Shown: positions 5,024-12,772 of the stretch, in pieces | Layout: every line of letters starts with the position of its first letter | Numbering within the stretch: position 1 is the stretch's first letter | Notes under the pieces: generated by a model | What the model saw: the letters and a program-made list of their open reading frames with translations, nothing else | What the model was told of the DNA's origin: nothing | Database searches by the model: none | Source: Candidatus Saccharibacteria bacterium UBA2112 | Lineage (GTDB): Bacteria; Patescibacteriota; Saccharimonadia; Saccharimonadales; Saccharimonadaceae | NCBI GenBank assembly: GCA_002331045.1 | Contig: DCYK01000002.1 | Location: 1 to 20,413, forward strand | DNA length: 20,413 nt | Reading direction: 5' to 3' | Program-made: the position numbers and the translations under genes

Positions 5024-6094
5024 ATGGCAAATGCCACAGTAACTATGGATGATTTGCTCGCTAGTACGAATGCGAGCACGAAACAACTTGTCGTAGGAGA
5101 TATGGCAACAGGAACGGTATTATCCGTTCGTAAGCACGAGGTGCTTATTGATCTGGGCGCTCAGGGTGTCGGGTTAGTTCCCCGCCGAGAAGTTGGCTTC
5201 TCGCGCTCACTAAAGGAAGGTGACGAGGTTACTGCAAGTATCGTTGATACTGAACTAGATAGTGGCTATTCGTTATTGAGTCTGCGTAAAGCAGCAAAAG
5301 ATCGTGGCTGGGAAGAAGTGTCGGCCAAACAAGAAGCAGGCGAAACAATCGACATTAGCCCCTATGATGCAAATCGAGGAGGGCTCCTGGTTGAGTACGA
5401 GGGTGTACGTGGTTTTCTCCCTGTGTCTCAACTTTCGGCGGAGCATTATCCACGAGTTGGCAGTAGTGACAAGGACGAAATTCTGCAGCGACTTAATGCT
5501 CTTGTAGGGCAAACGTTGAAAGTACGGATTCTCGATAGTGATCGCAAGGCAAACAAGCTGATTTTTAGCGAAAAAGAGGCAGTGAAAGAAGGGCTTGCGC
5601 AGCGTTTCCAGAGCCTGAAGATTGGCGATACGGTTAAGGGTGTGGTTACGGGTGTTGTCGACTACGGTGCCTTCGTGAATGTTGATGGTATTGAAGGTTT
5701 GATACATATCAGTGAGATAAGTTGGGAGCGGGTAAGCAATCCATCGGATTATGTGAAAGTTGGAGAAGTGGTTGATACGAAGATCATCTCTATCGATAAG
5801 GATCGACTAAGTCTTTCAATGAAGCAATTAACGAAAGATCCATGGCTTGATGAAGTTGAGAAATTCAGTGCTGGTGATGTTGTAGAAGGAACAGTGACTC
5901 GTATTACTCCGTTCGGTGCCTTTGTACAAATTAGCCCCGCTGTTGAAGCATTAGTGCATGTGAGTGAACTAGGAAGTGGAGACAATGTGGATCCCGAAAA
6001 GGTATTTATGCTGAATGAGCGTAAGAGTTTTAAGATTCTTGATATCGAAAAGGAAAATCGTAAGATTTCATTGAGTCTGAGCAAGAGCAAGTAG
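5024..6094 (+). CDS. rpsA: 30S ribosomal protein S1, four-domain form
   Basis: 356 aa with four S1 OB-fold repeats at about 23-90, 106-185, 199-268 and 282-353. The third and fourth have the classic G-x-V-x-x-x-x-x-x-G-A-F-V pattern (DYGAFV near 213, PFGAFV near 296) and the HISE/HVSE strand. Proteobacterial S1 has six domains; the shorter four-domain form is known in other phyla. It binds mRNA on the 30S subunit and aids initiation on structured or weakly SD-led messages. Repeats 1 and 2 correspond to the ribosome-docking pair in E. coli. It is followed by infB after 66 bp. Its own leader carries an SD-bridging hairpin, which fits the family's habit of autoregulation. In a genome with many apparently leaderless genes, the function of S1 is of interest. 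Confidence 0.9.
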   Translation: MANATVTMDDLLASTNASTKQLVVGDMATGTVLSVRKHEVLIDLGAQGVGLVPRREVGFSRSLKEGDEVTASIVDTELDSGYSLLSLRKAAKDRGWEEVSAKQEAGETIDISPYDANRGGLLVEYEGVRGFLPVSQLSAEHYPRVGSSDKDEILQRLNALVGQTLKVRILDSDRKANKLIFSEKEAVKEGLAQRFQSLKIGDTVKGVVTGVVDYGAFVNVDGIEGLIHISEISWERVSNPSDYVKVGEVVDTKIISIDKDRLSLSMKQLTKDPWLDEVEKFSAGDVVEGTVTRITPFGAFVQISPAVEALVHVSELGSGDNVDPEKVFMLNERKSFKILDIEKENRKISLSLSKSK

Positions 6095-6160
6095 TTGTTT
6101 TAGATACAACGTATGATGCATTAATAACAACGAATAACAGAGAAGAAAGGAGCTCAATCA

Positions 6161-7936
6161 ATGGCAGAAAAAGTTATCGTCATTGCGAACTCTATCACTG
6201 TAGGCGAACTGGCGGACACGCTTAACCTTCCTGTTACAACACTCGTTGGTGAGCTATTTAAGAATGGGATCGCTGCGACAATTAATCAGCGGATTGATGC
6301 TGAGACCGCTCAGATTATTGTCGAAGAACTAGGGCTTGATGTCGCAATTGAGCAAAAGCAGACAACAGGAGTGGCGTCGACTGCTCGTGTATCGCACCAG
6401 GTGACTGAAAATGCTGTTGTACGCCCTCCTATTGTTGCGGTAATGGGGCACGTCGATCATGGCAAGACGAGTCTTCTTGATGCGATTTTGGATACAAAAA
6501 CTGCAGAGGGTGAGGCTGGTGGAATTACGCAACATATCAGTGCCTACCAAACCGAGAAGAATCAGCGGACTATGACATTGTTAGACACGCCTGGTCATGA
6601 AGCATTTGCTGCTCTCCGGCAACACGGCGCCTCGCTGACAGATGTTGTTATTATCGTTGTTGCTGCGGATGATGGTGTAAAGCCTCAGACTATTGAGGCA
6701 ATTCGCTTTGCTCGAAGTGCCAACGCGAAAATGATAGTTGCGATCAATAAGATCGACAAAGATACGGCAAATGCTCAACTAGTGAAGACGCAATTAGCTA
6801 CTGAGTATGATATGAATCCGGAGGAGTGGGGCGGCGACACTATCATGATTGAGGTAAGCGCGAAGACTGGCCAAGGAATCGATAAGTTGCTTGACATGGT
6901 ATTACTCGTAGCGGATCTCGAAGATCTTCGAGCGGATATTGATGTTCCTGCCGAGGGACTTGTTATTGAGGCGCATATGGAGCAGGGACGAGGGTCGGTT
7001 GTAGGACTCCTCGTTGAGCATGGAGAACTACGTCCAGGGCAACTTTTGGTAGCTGGGACGTCATACGGTAAAGTCCGTACGCTATCGAATTTCCTTGCAA
7101 AACCATTAAAAGTAGCTGGTCCCTCAACGCCTGTAACAGTAACAGGCTTTAAGGAATTGCCAAAATTTGGCGATACATTTATAGTAGCGCCAAGCGAGAA
7201 GCAGGCGCGCCAGATGGTGGAGGCTGCCCGTGCCGAGAGGGAGCGTGAAGCAGCGCAGAGTAATGTCACTGGCGCAGATTTGCTGAAGATGATGAGTCAA
7301 AAACATGAGTCTCAAGAATTCAAGGTTATCGTAAAGGCTGACGTTCAGGGATCGCTCACTTCTGTTATTGATAGCCTGAAACTTGTTGAGACAGGCGGTG
7401 AAGTCACACTTCGCATTATCGGATCAGGAGTTGGTAATATTTCCGAGAATGACATTCGACTTGCATCTGATGAAAAAACGATTGTTTATGGTTTTAATGT
7501 TGATCTTCCTCCGGCAGTAAAACGATTAGCTGCTCGTGATAAGGTACAGGTTCGGATATTTAATGTCATTTATCAACTACTGGATGATGCGAGGCAGTCT
7601 ATGAGCAATTTACTGGCGCCGGAGGTGGTCGAGACTGAGATTGGGTCGCTAACAATCAAAGGTGTTTTTCGCACGTTAAAGGACGCGGCTATTGTTGGTG
7701 GCGAGGTAACAAGTGGCAAGGTCGTTGCTGATGTGATGGCGCGTGTCAAGCGTGGAGATGAGCAGCTTGGAGAAGTGGAAGTAACGAGTGTTCAGCGACA
7801 GCAGCAGGAGGCAAAAGAAGTATTCGAAGGTGAGCTCTGCGGTCTCAACCTTAGGACAGAAAAGAAGTTAGTGATGAATGAAGGGGACACGCTTGAATTC
7901 TTTACACGTAAACTTGTGGAAAGATCGATCGGATAG
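6161..7936 (+). CDS. infB: Translation initiation factor IF-2
   Basis: 591 aa, short compared with about 740-890 aa in many bacteria because the long variable N-terminus is missing. A compact IF2_N helix bundle (residues about 5-60) leads into the GTPase: G1 GHVDHGKT (96-103), G2 around GGITQH (120-125), G3 DTPGH (142-146), G4 NKID (196-199), G5 SAK (233-235). The beta-barrel domain II, the linker helix and the C-terminal fMet-tRNA-binding domain (to about 590) follow. It places initiator tRNA on the 30S subunit and promotes subunit joining. Shine-Dalgarno AAGGAG (6146-6151) is well placed. It lies between rpsA and a DUF5663 gene, instead of the usual nusA-infB-rbfA order. Confidence 0.95.
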   Translation: MAEKVIVIANSITVGELADTLNLPVTTLVGELFKNGIAATINQRIDAETAQIIVEELGLDVAIEQKQTTGVASTARVSHQVTENAVVRPPIVAVMGHVDHGKTSLLDAILDTKTAEGEAGGITQHISAYQTEKNQRTMTLLDTPGHEAFAALRQHGASLTDVVIIVVAADDGVKPQTIEAIRFARSANAKMIVAINKIDKDTANAQLVKTQLATEYDMNPEEWGGDTIMIEVSAKTGQGIDKLLDMVLLVADLEDLRADIDVPAEGLVIEAHMEQGRGSVVGLLVEHGELRPGQLLVAGTSYGKVRTLSNFLAKPLKVAGPSTPVTVTGFKELPKFGDTFIVAPSEKQARQMVEAARAEREREAAQSNVTGADLLKMMSQKHESQEFKVIVKADVQGSLTSVIDSLKLVETGGEVTLRIIGSGVGNISENDIRLASDEKTIVYGFNVDLPPAVKRLAARDKVQVRIFNVIYQLLDDARQSMSNLLAPEVVETEIGSLTIKGVFRTLKDAAIVGGEVTSGKVVADVMARVKRGDEQLGEVEVTSVQRQQQEAKEVFEGELCGLNLRTEKKLVMNEGDTLEFFTRKLVERSIG

Positions 7937-7937
7937 T

Positions 7938-7963
7938 TATAATGAAAAACGTAATGTTATAAT
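7938..7963 (+). promoter_or_regulatory. Tandem TATAAT elements upstream of the DUF5663 gene
   Basis: GTTATAAT occurs twice exactly 20 bp apart (hexamers 7938-7943 and 7958-7963), just after the infB stop codon. One or both may be -10 elements giving the downstream gene transcription independent of infB; no good -35 is evident. Confidence 0.4.
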
Positions 7964-7981
7964 AGAGGGTGAGGAGATAAC

Positions 7982-8464
7982 ATGTTTCAATTAGATGATA
8001 AATTTTTAGAAGATATAGGGCTTGGCAGCCTACCCGATGATCAGAAAAAAGCTTTTTTGCAGCATATTTATGAGGAGCTTGAGTTGAGGGTTGGGACACG
8101 CCTTTCGGAGGGATTGAGCGATCAGCAACTTGAGGAGTTTGAGAAGATTATAGATAAGGACCAAGCTGTGATCGAAGATTGGCTTGCGATACACGTTCAG
8201 GATTATACGAATGATGACGTGTTTAAGCGTATGCAGCAGGCCCTTAAACTTGATGCAGGCGATCCTGCGCTCAAGGCAGAGTATGTTGCAACAAAATGGC
8301 TCGAGATCAATCGACCCGACTATCGGGATGTGGTGAAGAGTGTTCTCGAAGAACTGAAGGTAGAGATAATGTCGAATCGTGATGCGATTCTGGGTGGAGG
8401 TAGTGAAAATCAGCCGGTAGAGAATACGTCACAATCGGATCATCAACCACCGGCTGCAGCCTAA
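7982..8464 (+). CDS. DUF5663-family protein
   Basis: 160 aa, acidic and largely helical, without signal peptide or membrane segments. The N-terminal part (residues 5-55: ..FLEDIGLGSLPDDQK then ELRVGTRLSEGLSDQQLEEFE) matches the DUF5663 pattern known from Patescibacteria, whose function is unknown. The middle contains a diverged internal duplication: residues 64-85 (WLAIHVQDY) and 103-125 (WLEINRPDY) share W-L-x-I-x-x-x-D-Y. The last 20 residues are a low-complexity tail. A good Shine-Dalgarno GAGGAG lies just before the ATG. It ends the rpsA-infB transcript and converges with fmt, leaving 5 bp between the stop codons. Its position suggests a link to translation, which is only inference. Confidence 0.7.
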   Translation: MFQLDDKFLEDIGLGSLPDDQKKAFLQHIYEELELRVGTRLSEGLSDQQLEEFEKIIDKDQAVIEDWLAIHVQDYTNDDVFKRMQQALKLDAGDPALKAEYVATKWLEINRPDYRDVVKSVLEELKVEIMSNRDAILGGGSENQPVENTSQSDHQPPAAA

Positions 8465-8469
8465 TGTTA

Positions 8470-9390
8470 TTAATGAGGTTTGTAACCTGAGAGAAATGCC
8501 GAAACAGGCATTTCTTTTTTGCCGGATGGCTTCAGTTTTTCAATCGAAAGACAGCCATCACGGGTGCCTACTAGCATAGTACGGGGGTTTGGTATAGCTA
8601 TCTCGCCCATGGGTAGGGAATGATTACTGCTAGCTCGGGCTTTAGTGACAATAACACGAGTGTTATTAATAATCATGTAGCTCTGCGGCCACCCTGCATA
8701 GGCGCGGATTTCGTTTGCTAGTTGTACTGCTGTTTTTTGCCAATCAAGGAGCCCATCCTCCTTCTTGATGAGTCGACTGTAACTTGCTTGTGTTTCATCC
8801 TGGGGAACCGGTTTTAACGAGCCTTTGATGATGAGAGGGAGACAATCGAAGAATAAGTGTGTTCCTGCCTGAGCGATTCTTTCATACGACTGGAATTTAT
8901 CCTCACTTTCTCTTAAAGTGACCACCTCTTGTCTATAAACTGGCCCTTCATCCATACCGGCCGTTAACTGCATAATAGATACACCCGTTTTTGGATCGCC
9001 GTTCAGCAGGGCTGTTTCGATTGGGGTGGGGCCGCGATATCGAGGGAGGAGTGAGGGGTGGATATTGATAATCCCAAGTGGAAATATATCGATGACTTTT
9101 TGACCGATGATACGGCCGTAAGCGGCTAAAACGGCGATATCGGCATTGAAGGTAATGAGCTGTTCAAGGATTTCCGCAGGCTTCGAAGGGAGGAGGAGCG
9201 GTATGCCATGATCGCGGGCAATGGTAGCTACCTCTAATTCACGCTCTTTGCGTGAGCGTGTTTCGGAATGATGTGAAACAATTGCTACAACATCGTAACC
9301 CCTTTCAATAAGGCCGCGCAGTATTGGAGCATCTGTTTGTTGTAGTCCACTGACCAGCCGCTCGTTGCCAAAGAATACCACCCTAGTCAT
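8470..9390 (-). CDS. fmt: Methionyl-tRNA formyltransferase
   Basis: 306 aa from the ATG at 9390. It transfers a formyl group from 10-formyl-THF to initiator Met-tRNA. The N-terminal formyltransferase fold carries N109 and H111 in NIHPSLLPRYRG and D147 in the ...GMDEGP loop, the conserved catalytic triad. The C-terminal domain begins around YSRLIKKEDGLLDW, the usual Fmt_C entry. The N-terminal FFGNE replaces the common FAGTP/FMGTP. The frame is open upstream to 9768 inside def, but the conserved start and the 8-bp ATGACTAG overlap with the def stop fix the start here and imply coupled translation. Its last codons overlap a plus-strand terminator stem. Confidence 0.95.
   Translation of the reverse strand: MTRVVFFGNERLVSGLQQTDAPILRGLIERGYDVVAIVSHHSETRSRKERELEVATIARDHGIPLLLPSKPAEILEQLITFNADIAVLAAYGRIIGQKVIDIFPLGIINIHPSLLPRYRGPTPIETALLNGDPKTGVSIMQLTAGMDEGPVYRQEVVTLRESEDKFQSYERIAQAGTHLFFDCLPLIIKGSLKPVPQDETQASYSRLIKKEDGLLDWQKTAVQLANEIRAYAGWPQSYMIINNTRVIVTKARASSNHSLPMGEIAIPNPRTMLVGTRDGCLSIEKLKPSGKKEMPVSAFLSGYKPH
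8491..8520 (+). terminator. Terminator of the rpsA-infB-DUF5663 unit, inside the fmt 3' end
   Basis: AGAAATGCC (8492-8500), loop GAAACA, GGCATTTCT (8507-8515), then TTTTTT (8515-8520): a perfect 9-bp stem with a full U-run on the plus strand. It begins 28 bases past the DUF5663 stop codon and lies entirely within the coding sequence of fmt on the other strand. Confidence 0.85.
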
Positions 9391-9961
9391 CGAATAGATT
9401 ACTCCCAGCAACCCGTTGATCGTAGTCAACGGGTTGTAATTCGCCTTTGGTGTCGAGTTCATAGAATGCATCCTTCTTATCTCTAATGTGATCAATAAAG
9501 ACGATGCCGTTTGTATGATCAATTTCGTGTTGAATAACGCGCGCCAAGAAACCATCGGCCTTAAAGCGTATAGGCTGACCATTGCTATCGAGTGCTCGCA
9601 CGCGTATCTTACTATAGCGGGGGACTTTACCATAAATATCTTTAACACTGAGGCATCCTTCGAAGTCGGATTCAACCTTTCCTTCGTATTTAATAATCTC
9701 GGGATTGATGAGAATGGTAAAGTCACGCGATTGTTTATCTTCAAAATCACTTCTGACGATAACAACACGGACTAATTGATCAATCTGTACGGCGGCAAGT
9801 GCGGCACTGATCTCGTGTGGCCGTGAGTCTTCCCAATCCAAAGCTGCATCGACCATGTCTTTAATGAGTTTCTGGGTGTGCGGGCTCTCGATATCTTGCA
9901 CTTTTTGTGATTTTTGGCGCAGATGGGGATTTGGGAGACGAATAATATCTTCTTTTTTCAT
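9383..9961 (-). CDS. def: Peptide deformylase with divergent motif 1
   Basis: 192 aa. It removes the N-formyl group from nascent proteins, the partner reaction to fmt. Motif 2 EGCLS (101-105, metal ligand C103) and motif 3 HEIDH (145-149, ligands H145 and H149, catalytic E146) are intact. Motif 1, normally GxGLAAxQ, reads SAALAAVQ (52-59): both glycines are replaced, but Q59, which contacts the substrate, remains. The catalytic residues suggest it is active. It lies between priA (26 bp upstream) and fmt (8-bp overlap), a common bacterial gene order. A -10-like TATAAT ends 6 nt before the ATG and there is no Shine-Dalgarno. Confidence 0.92.
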   Translation of the reverse strand: MKKEDIIRLPNPHLRQKSQKVQDIESPHTQKLIKDMVDAALDWEDSRPHEISAALAAVQIDQLVRVVIVRSDFEDKQSRDFTILINPEIIKYEGKVESDFEGCLSVKDIYGKVPRYSKIRVRALDSNGQPIRFKADGFLARVIQHEIDHTNGIVFIDHIRDKKDAFYELDTKGELQPVDYDQRVAGSNLFDD

Positions 9962-9967
9962 AACGTG

Positions 9968-9978
9968 ATTATAGTATA
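9968..9978 (-). promoter_or_regulatory. Overlapping -10 elements of def (probable leaderless start)
   Basis: On the minus strand TATACTATAAT reads from 9978 to 9968, giving two overlapping hexamers (TATACT and TATAAT). TATAAT ends 6 nt before the ATG at 9961. No consensus -35. It lies in the 26-bp priA-def gap, so def-fmt may be transcribed separately from priA. Confidence 0.55.
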
Positions 9979-9987
9979 ACAGATTAG

Positions 9988-11922
9988 CTACAGGAGACTG
10001 ACGGGGTCAAGTTCAAACTGCCAATGAGCCGAAGGAAGTTGCTCAGTAGCCTTTAGTAGATGAGAGCGTGTTGTTGCTTTGAGTACAAGTTGCCACCGGA
10101 AAGTATCCCTCTGCTTTTCGTAAAAAGCAGGGGCAGGGCCTAGGATTTCCACTGATTTTGGCAGAGTCATCTTTAGTTCTTTTGCGAGTTTTTTTGCGTT
10201 TATGATCGCCGATGCCTCACTCTTATAGGTGCAAGTGAGTTTTAGGAGAAACACATAAGGTGGGAAGTGTGCTTTTTTACGTGATTCAAGTTCTTTTTCG
10301 TAAAAATCCTTATAGTTCGCAGCTATACTATCGGTAATAGAGGGATGTGTCGGCTGAAAACTTTGTATGACAACACTCGTCTTATGGTGGCTTCGTCCGA
10401 CTCTGCCAATTGCCTGCGTGAGTAACTGGAAGGTTCGTTCAGCGGTGGAATAATCGGGGAGTGCGAGCCCAGCGTCCGCCTGTACAATTCCTACCATTCT
10501 GAGGCGAGGAAGATCGAGGCCCTTTGCAATAATCTGAGTTCCAATAATAATATCGATCTCACCCTCATACAGCCTCTTGTACTGACTTTCGAGTGTTTGT
10601 GTAGAATCAGTATCACCGTCAAATCGAGCGATACGAGCTTTTGGATAGAGACGGTGCAGTTCAGTCTCTATCATTTTTGTGCCGACACCTTTATGAATGA
10701 TTGTGCCGTTATGACACACAGGGCATGAGGTAGGTACCCTATCCTTGAAGCCGCAAATGGTGCAGCGTAATTCAAAATGGTCAGCGTGAAGGGTGAGGGG
10801 GACAAAGCAACGGGGGCATGTTGCTTGCCATCCGCATACGTTACAGAGTGTGAGTTTCGTGCTGCCACGTCGGTTATGAAAAAAGAGCGCCTGATGGTTG
10901 GATGCAAGTGTGGCTTCTAGTTCGCGAAGGAGTTTTACCGATAGGAACGGATGAGTAAGGAAGTTTTCTCGTTGCTTCATGTCGACTAACTCTATTGAGG
11001 GGCGTACCGAAGGACGGGCTGTGACAGGTAGTGAAATGATAGGGCGAGAGGATTGCGTAGCAAGATAGTAGTCGACCACTGACGGTGTTGCGCTTCCGAT
11101 AACCACCTTCGCTCCGTGGGCTGCGCCGAGAATACTGGCGACCCGCAGAGCAGAATAGCGGGGAGATTGCTCTTGTTTATAGCTAGGCTCATGGGCCTCG
11201 TCGATAACAATTAACCCAACAGAAGCTACTGGGAGAAAGAGTGCTGAGCGTGGGCCAACCACCACCTTTGCCTTTGGATCATCTAGAATGCGTTTCCATG
11301 TGGTATGACGAGTTGCCTCAGTTTGATGAGAGTGGGTTACGTAGATGTTTTGAAAGTGTGCGTTTAGTTCATCAACGATCTGCGGGGTCAATGCTATCTC
11401 TGGGACGAGGATGATGACTGAGTGCCCAGCCGCAAGAGTCTCTTTAGCTGCCTGAATATAGATAGCGGTTTTGCCAGATCCTGTGACTCCATGCAATAGC
11501 AACGTTCCCTTGCTTGTTTGGCGAATTGCCTGCAGGGCGACTTCTTGATGATTATTGAATACAATTTTTGTTCGGTTTCTTACCGTACTCAAGCTATTCT
11601 GTGTCGATTGGCGTCTACTCTTTGTAATGCCGCGAGGGATAAGAAGTTGCAGGACTAAAGATAGATGGGTCGCATAATACTCACTCATCCATGTAGCGAG
11701 GGCGAGGAGCGGTGAAGGAAGTGGGGTTGTCTCGACGGTTGTGCTGACTGTTTTTGTTGGGTAGGACGGCTTAGTGGTTTGTTGCAGGATAATACCGAGT
11801 CTTTCTTTTGCTCCGACTTCAATAGTGACGATAGCGCCGATAGCTAGTTCTTTTTCTGAGTGATAAGTGAAAGTCTGGCTGTTTTTTCGGACAATCTGCA
11901 GCGGTGCTATCTCATAATACAT
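9988..11922 (-). CDS. priA: Primosomal protein N' (replication restart helicase PriA)
   Basis: 644 aa, shorter than E. coli PriA (about 730). An N-terminal DNA-binding region (1-110) leads into the helicase: Walker A GVTGSGKT (145-152), DEAH (241-244), SATP (277-280). Eight cysteines in four CxxC pairs (CNVC, CPRC, CTIC, CPVC; about 378-420) form the zinc insertion characteristic of PriA. A C-terminal helicase half and wing follow, with the motif VI region near QAIGRVGRSHH. It reloads the replisome at collapsed forks. It leads the minus-strand priA-def-fmt cluster. A -10 TATACT ends 6 nt before the ATG and there is no Shine-Dalgarno, so the message is probably leaderless. Confidence 0.95.
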   Translation of the reverse strand: MYYEIAPLQIVRKNSQTFTYHSEKELAIGAIVTIEVGAKERLGIILQQTTKPSYPTKTVSTTVETTPLPSPLLALATWMSEYYATHLSLVLQLLIPRGITKSRRQSTQNSLSTVRNRTKIVFNNHQEVALQAIRQTSKGTLLLHGVTGSGKTAIYIQAAKETLAAGHSVIILVPEIALTPQIVDELNAHFQNIYVTHSHQTEATRHTTWKRILDDPKAKVVVGPRSALFLPVASVGLIVIDEAHEPSYKQEQSPRYSALRVASILGAAHGAKVVIGSATPSVVDYYLATQSSRPIISLPVTARPSVRPSIELVDMKQRENFLTHPFLSVKLLRELEATLASNHQALFFHNRRGSTKLTLCNVCGWQATCPRCFVPLTLHADHFELRCTICGFKDRVPTSCPVCHNGTIIHKGVGTKMIETELHRLYPKARIARFDGDTDSTQTLESQYKRLYEGEIDIIIGTQIIAKGLDLPRLRMVGIVQADAGLALPDYSTAERTFQLLTQAIGRVGRSHHKTSVVIQSFQPTHPSITDSIAANYKDFYEKELESRKKAHFPPYVFLLKLTCTYKSEASAIINAKKLAKELKMTLPKSVEILGPAPAFYEKQRDTFRWQLVLKATTRSHLLKATEQLPSAHWQFELDPVSLL

Positions 11923-11928
11923 GTCCCT

Positions 11929-11961
11929 AGTATACTGCGCTTACGTGTCCTTTGTCGTCAA
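11929..11961 (-). promoter_or_regulatory. priA promoter region
   Basis: On the minus strand -10 TATACT (11934 to 11929) ends 6 nt before the ATG. A TTGACG (11961 to 11956) resembles a -35 but at a long 21-bp spacing. It overlaps the -35 of the divergent promoter for the gene at 12027. Confidence 0.45.
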
Positions 11962-11980
11962 AACAGGTATCTGCTACTAT
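11952..11980 (+). promoter_or_regulatory. Promoter of the PRTase-like gene
   Basis: -35 TTGTCG (11952-11957), a 17-bp spacer, and -10 TACTAT (11975-11980) preceded by TG one base upstream (extended -10). The predicted start near 11987 gives a leader of about 40 nt with Shine-Dalgarno AAAGGA (12011-12016). Confidence 0.65.
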
Positions 11981-12026
11981 GAGGATAAGCATTTTATTAG
12001 TAAATAACTAAAGGAACAGTAGCATT

Positions 12027-12686
12027 ATGATGTACTTTCATAATCGGACCGAAGCAGGTGAACAACTAGCTCGTTTACTGCTCGACAATTATCGTTATGA
12101 GAACGTAGCAATTGTTGCTCTTGGTGATGGAGCAGTTACTGTAAGCGAACCAATTGCTGAGCGTCTCCATTGCATCTTAACGCTGCTTGTATCAGAGGAT
12201 GTTGAAGTACCGGGCGAGAATCAAAAGTTTGGTGCCGTGTCACAGACTGGCCAGTTTACCTACAACAGTGCACTCGATACAGGAGAGATTAGCGAATATA
12301 CTACCGAATACCACGGCTACCTCGAAGAACAAAAGAGAGAAGCATTTCAGAAGATCAATAGATTGATTGGTGATGGTGGAATCATCGACAGGGATTTATT
12401 ACAAGATCATACAATCATTCTTGTCAGTGATGGTTTGCAGGATGTCACGATTCTTAATGTTGCGATAGATTTTCTCAAACCTGTTCGGGTGCAAAAACTG
12501 GTTATTGCTGCGCCGGTTGTGAGCGTCGAGGTGGTAGACAAAATGCACATTATTGCAGATGAGCTGCATATCCTGGATGTGAAAGCGAATTACATTGACA
12601 CTGATCATTACTATGACCAGAATGACTTGCCGTCTCACGAGGAGACGATTAAGAAAATTAACCGTATTATACTGAACTGGCGTTAG
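12027..12686 (+). CDS. Phosphoribosyltransferase-fold protein with degenerate PRPP loops
   Basis: 219 aa. The overall layout follows type I phosphoribosyltransferases of the roughly 220-aa free-standing group: an N-terminal FHNRTEAGEQLARLL helix, a PPi-loop region, a middle helix EEQKREAFQKINRLIG (100-115), then a hydrophobic strand and the PRPP-loop region. Both substrate motifs are altered: the PPi loop, usually ALPRGGVPVA, reads ALGDGAVTVS (31-40), and the PRPP loop, usually VDDGxATGAT, reads VSDGLQDVT (133-141), losing one of the two acidic residues and the TGAT phosphate cradle. It may be non-catalytic, or bind another ligand. Alternative ATGs at 12027 and 12030. No membrane segment. It is transcribed from its own promoter, divergently from priA. 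Confidence 0.6.
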   Translation: MMYFHNRTEAGEQLARLLLDNYRYENVAIVALGDGAVTVSEPIAERLHCILTLLVSEDVEVPGENQKFGAVSQTGQFTYNSALDTGEISEYTTEYHGYLEEQKREAFQKINRLIGDGGIIDRDLLQDHTIILVSDGLQDVTILNVAIDFLKPVRVQKLVIAAPVVSVEVVDKMHIIADELHILDVKANYIDTDHYYDQNDLPSHEETIKKINRIILNWR

Positions 12687-12704
12687 TATAACGACGAAAA
12701 CTAC

Positions 12705-12733
12705 TTGTATAGTGTTGTAAGAAAGTGTAAGAT
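12705..12733 (+). promoter_or_regulatory. Promoter of the winged-helix/recJ operon
   Basis: -35 TTGTAT (12705-12710), a 17-bp spacer, and -10 TAAGAT (12728-12733). The predicted start near 12740 gives a leader of about 33 nt containing Shine-Dalgarno AAGGAG before the ATG at 12773. Confidence 0.6.
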
Positions 12734-12772
12734 AAAAAGAACGAGAGTGGGCAAAAAGCACAGAAGGAGAGT

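Noticed and set aside
9391..9768. N-terminal extension of fmt inside def
   Set aside because: The extra 126 residues are the wrong frame of def; the conserved Fmt start and the ATGACTAG overlap set the start at 9390.
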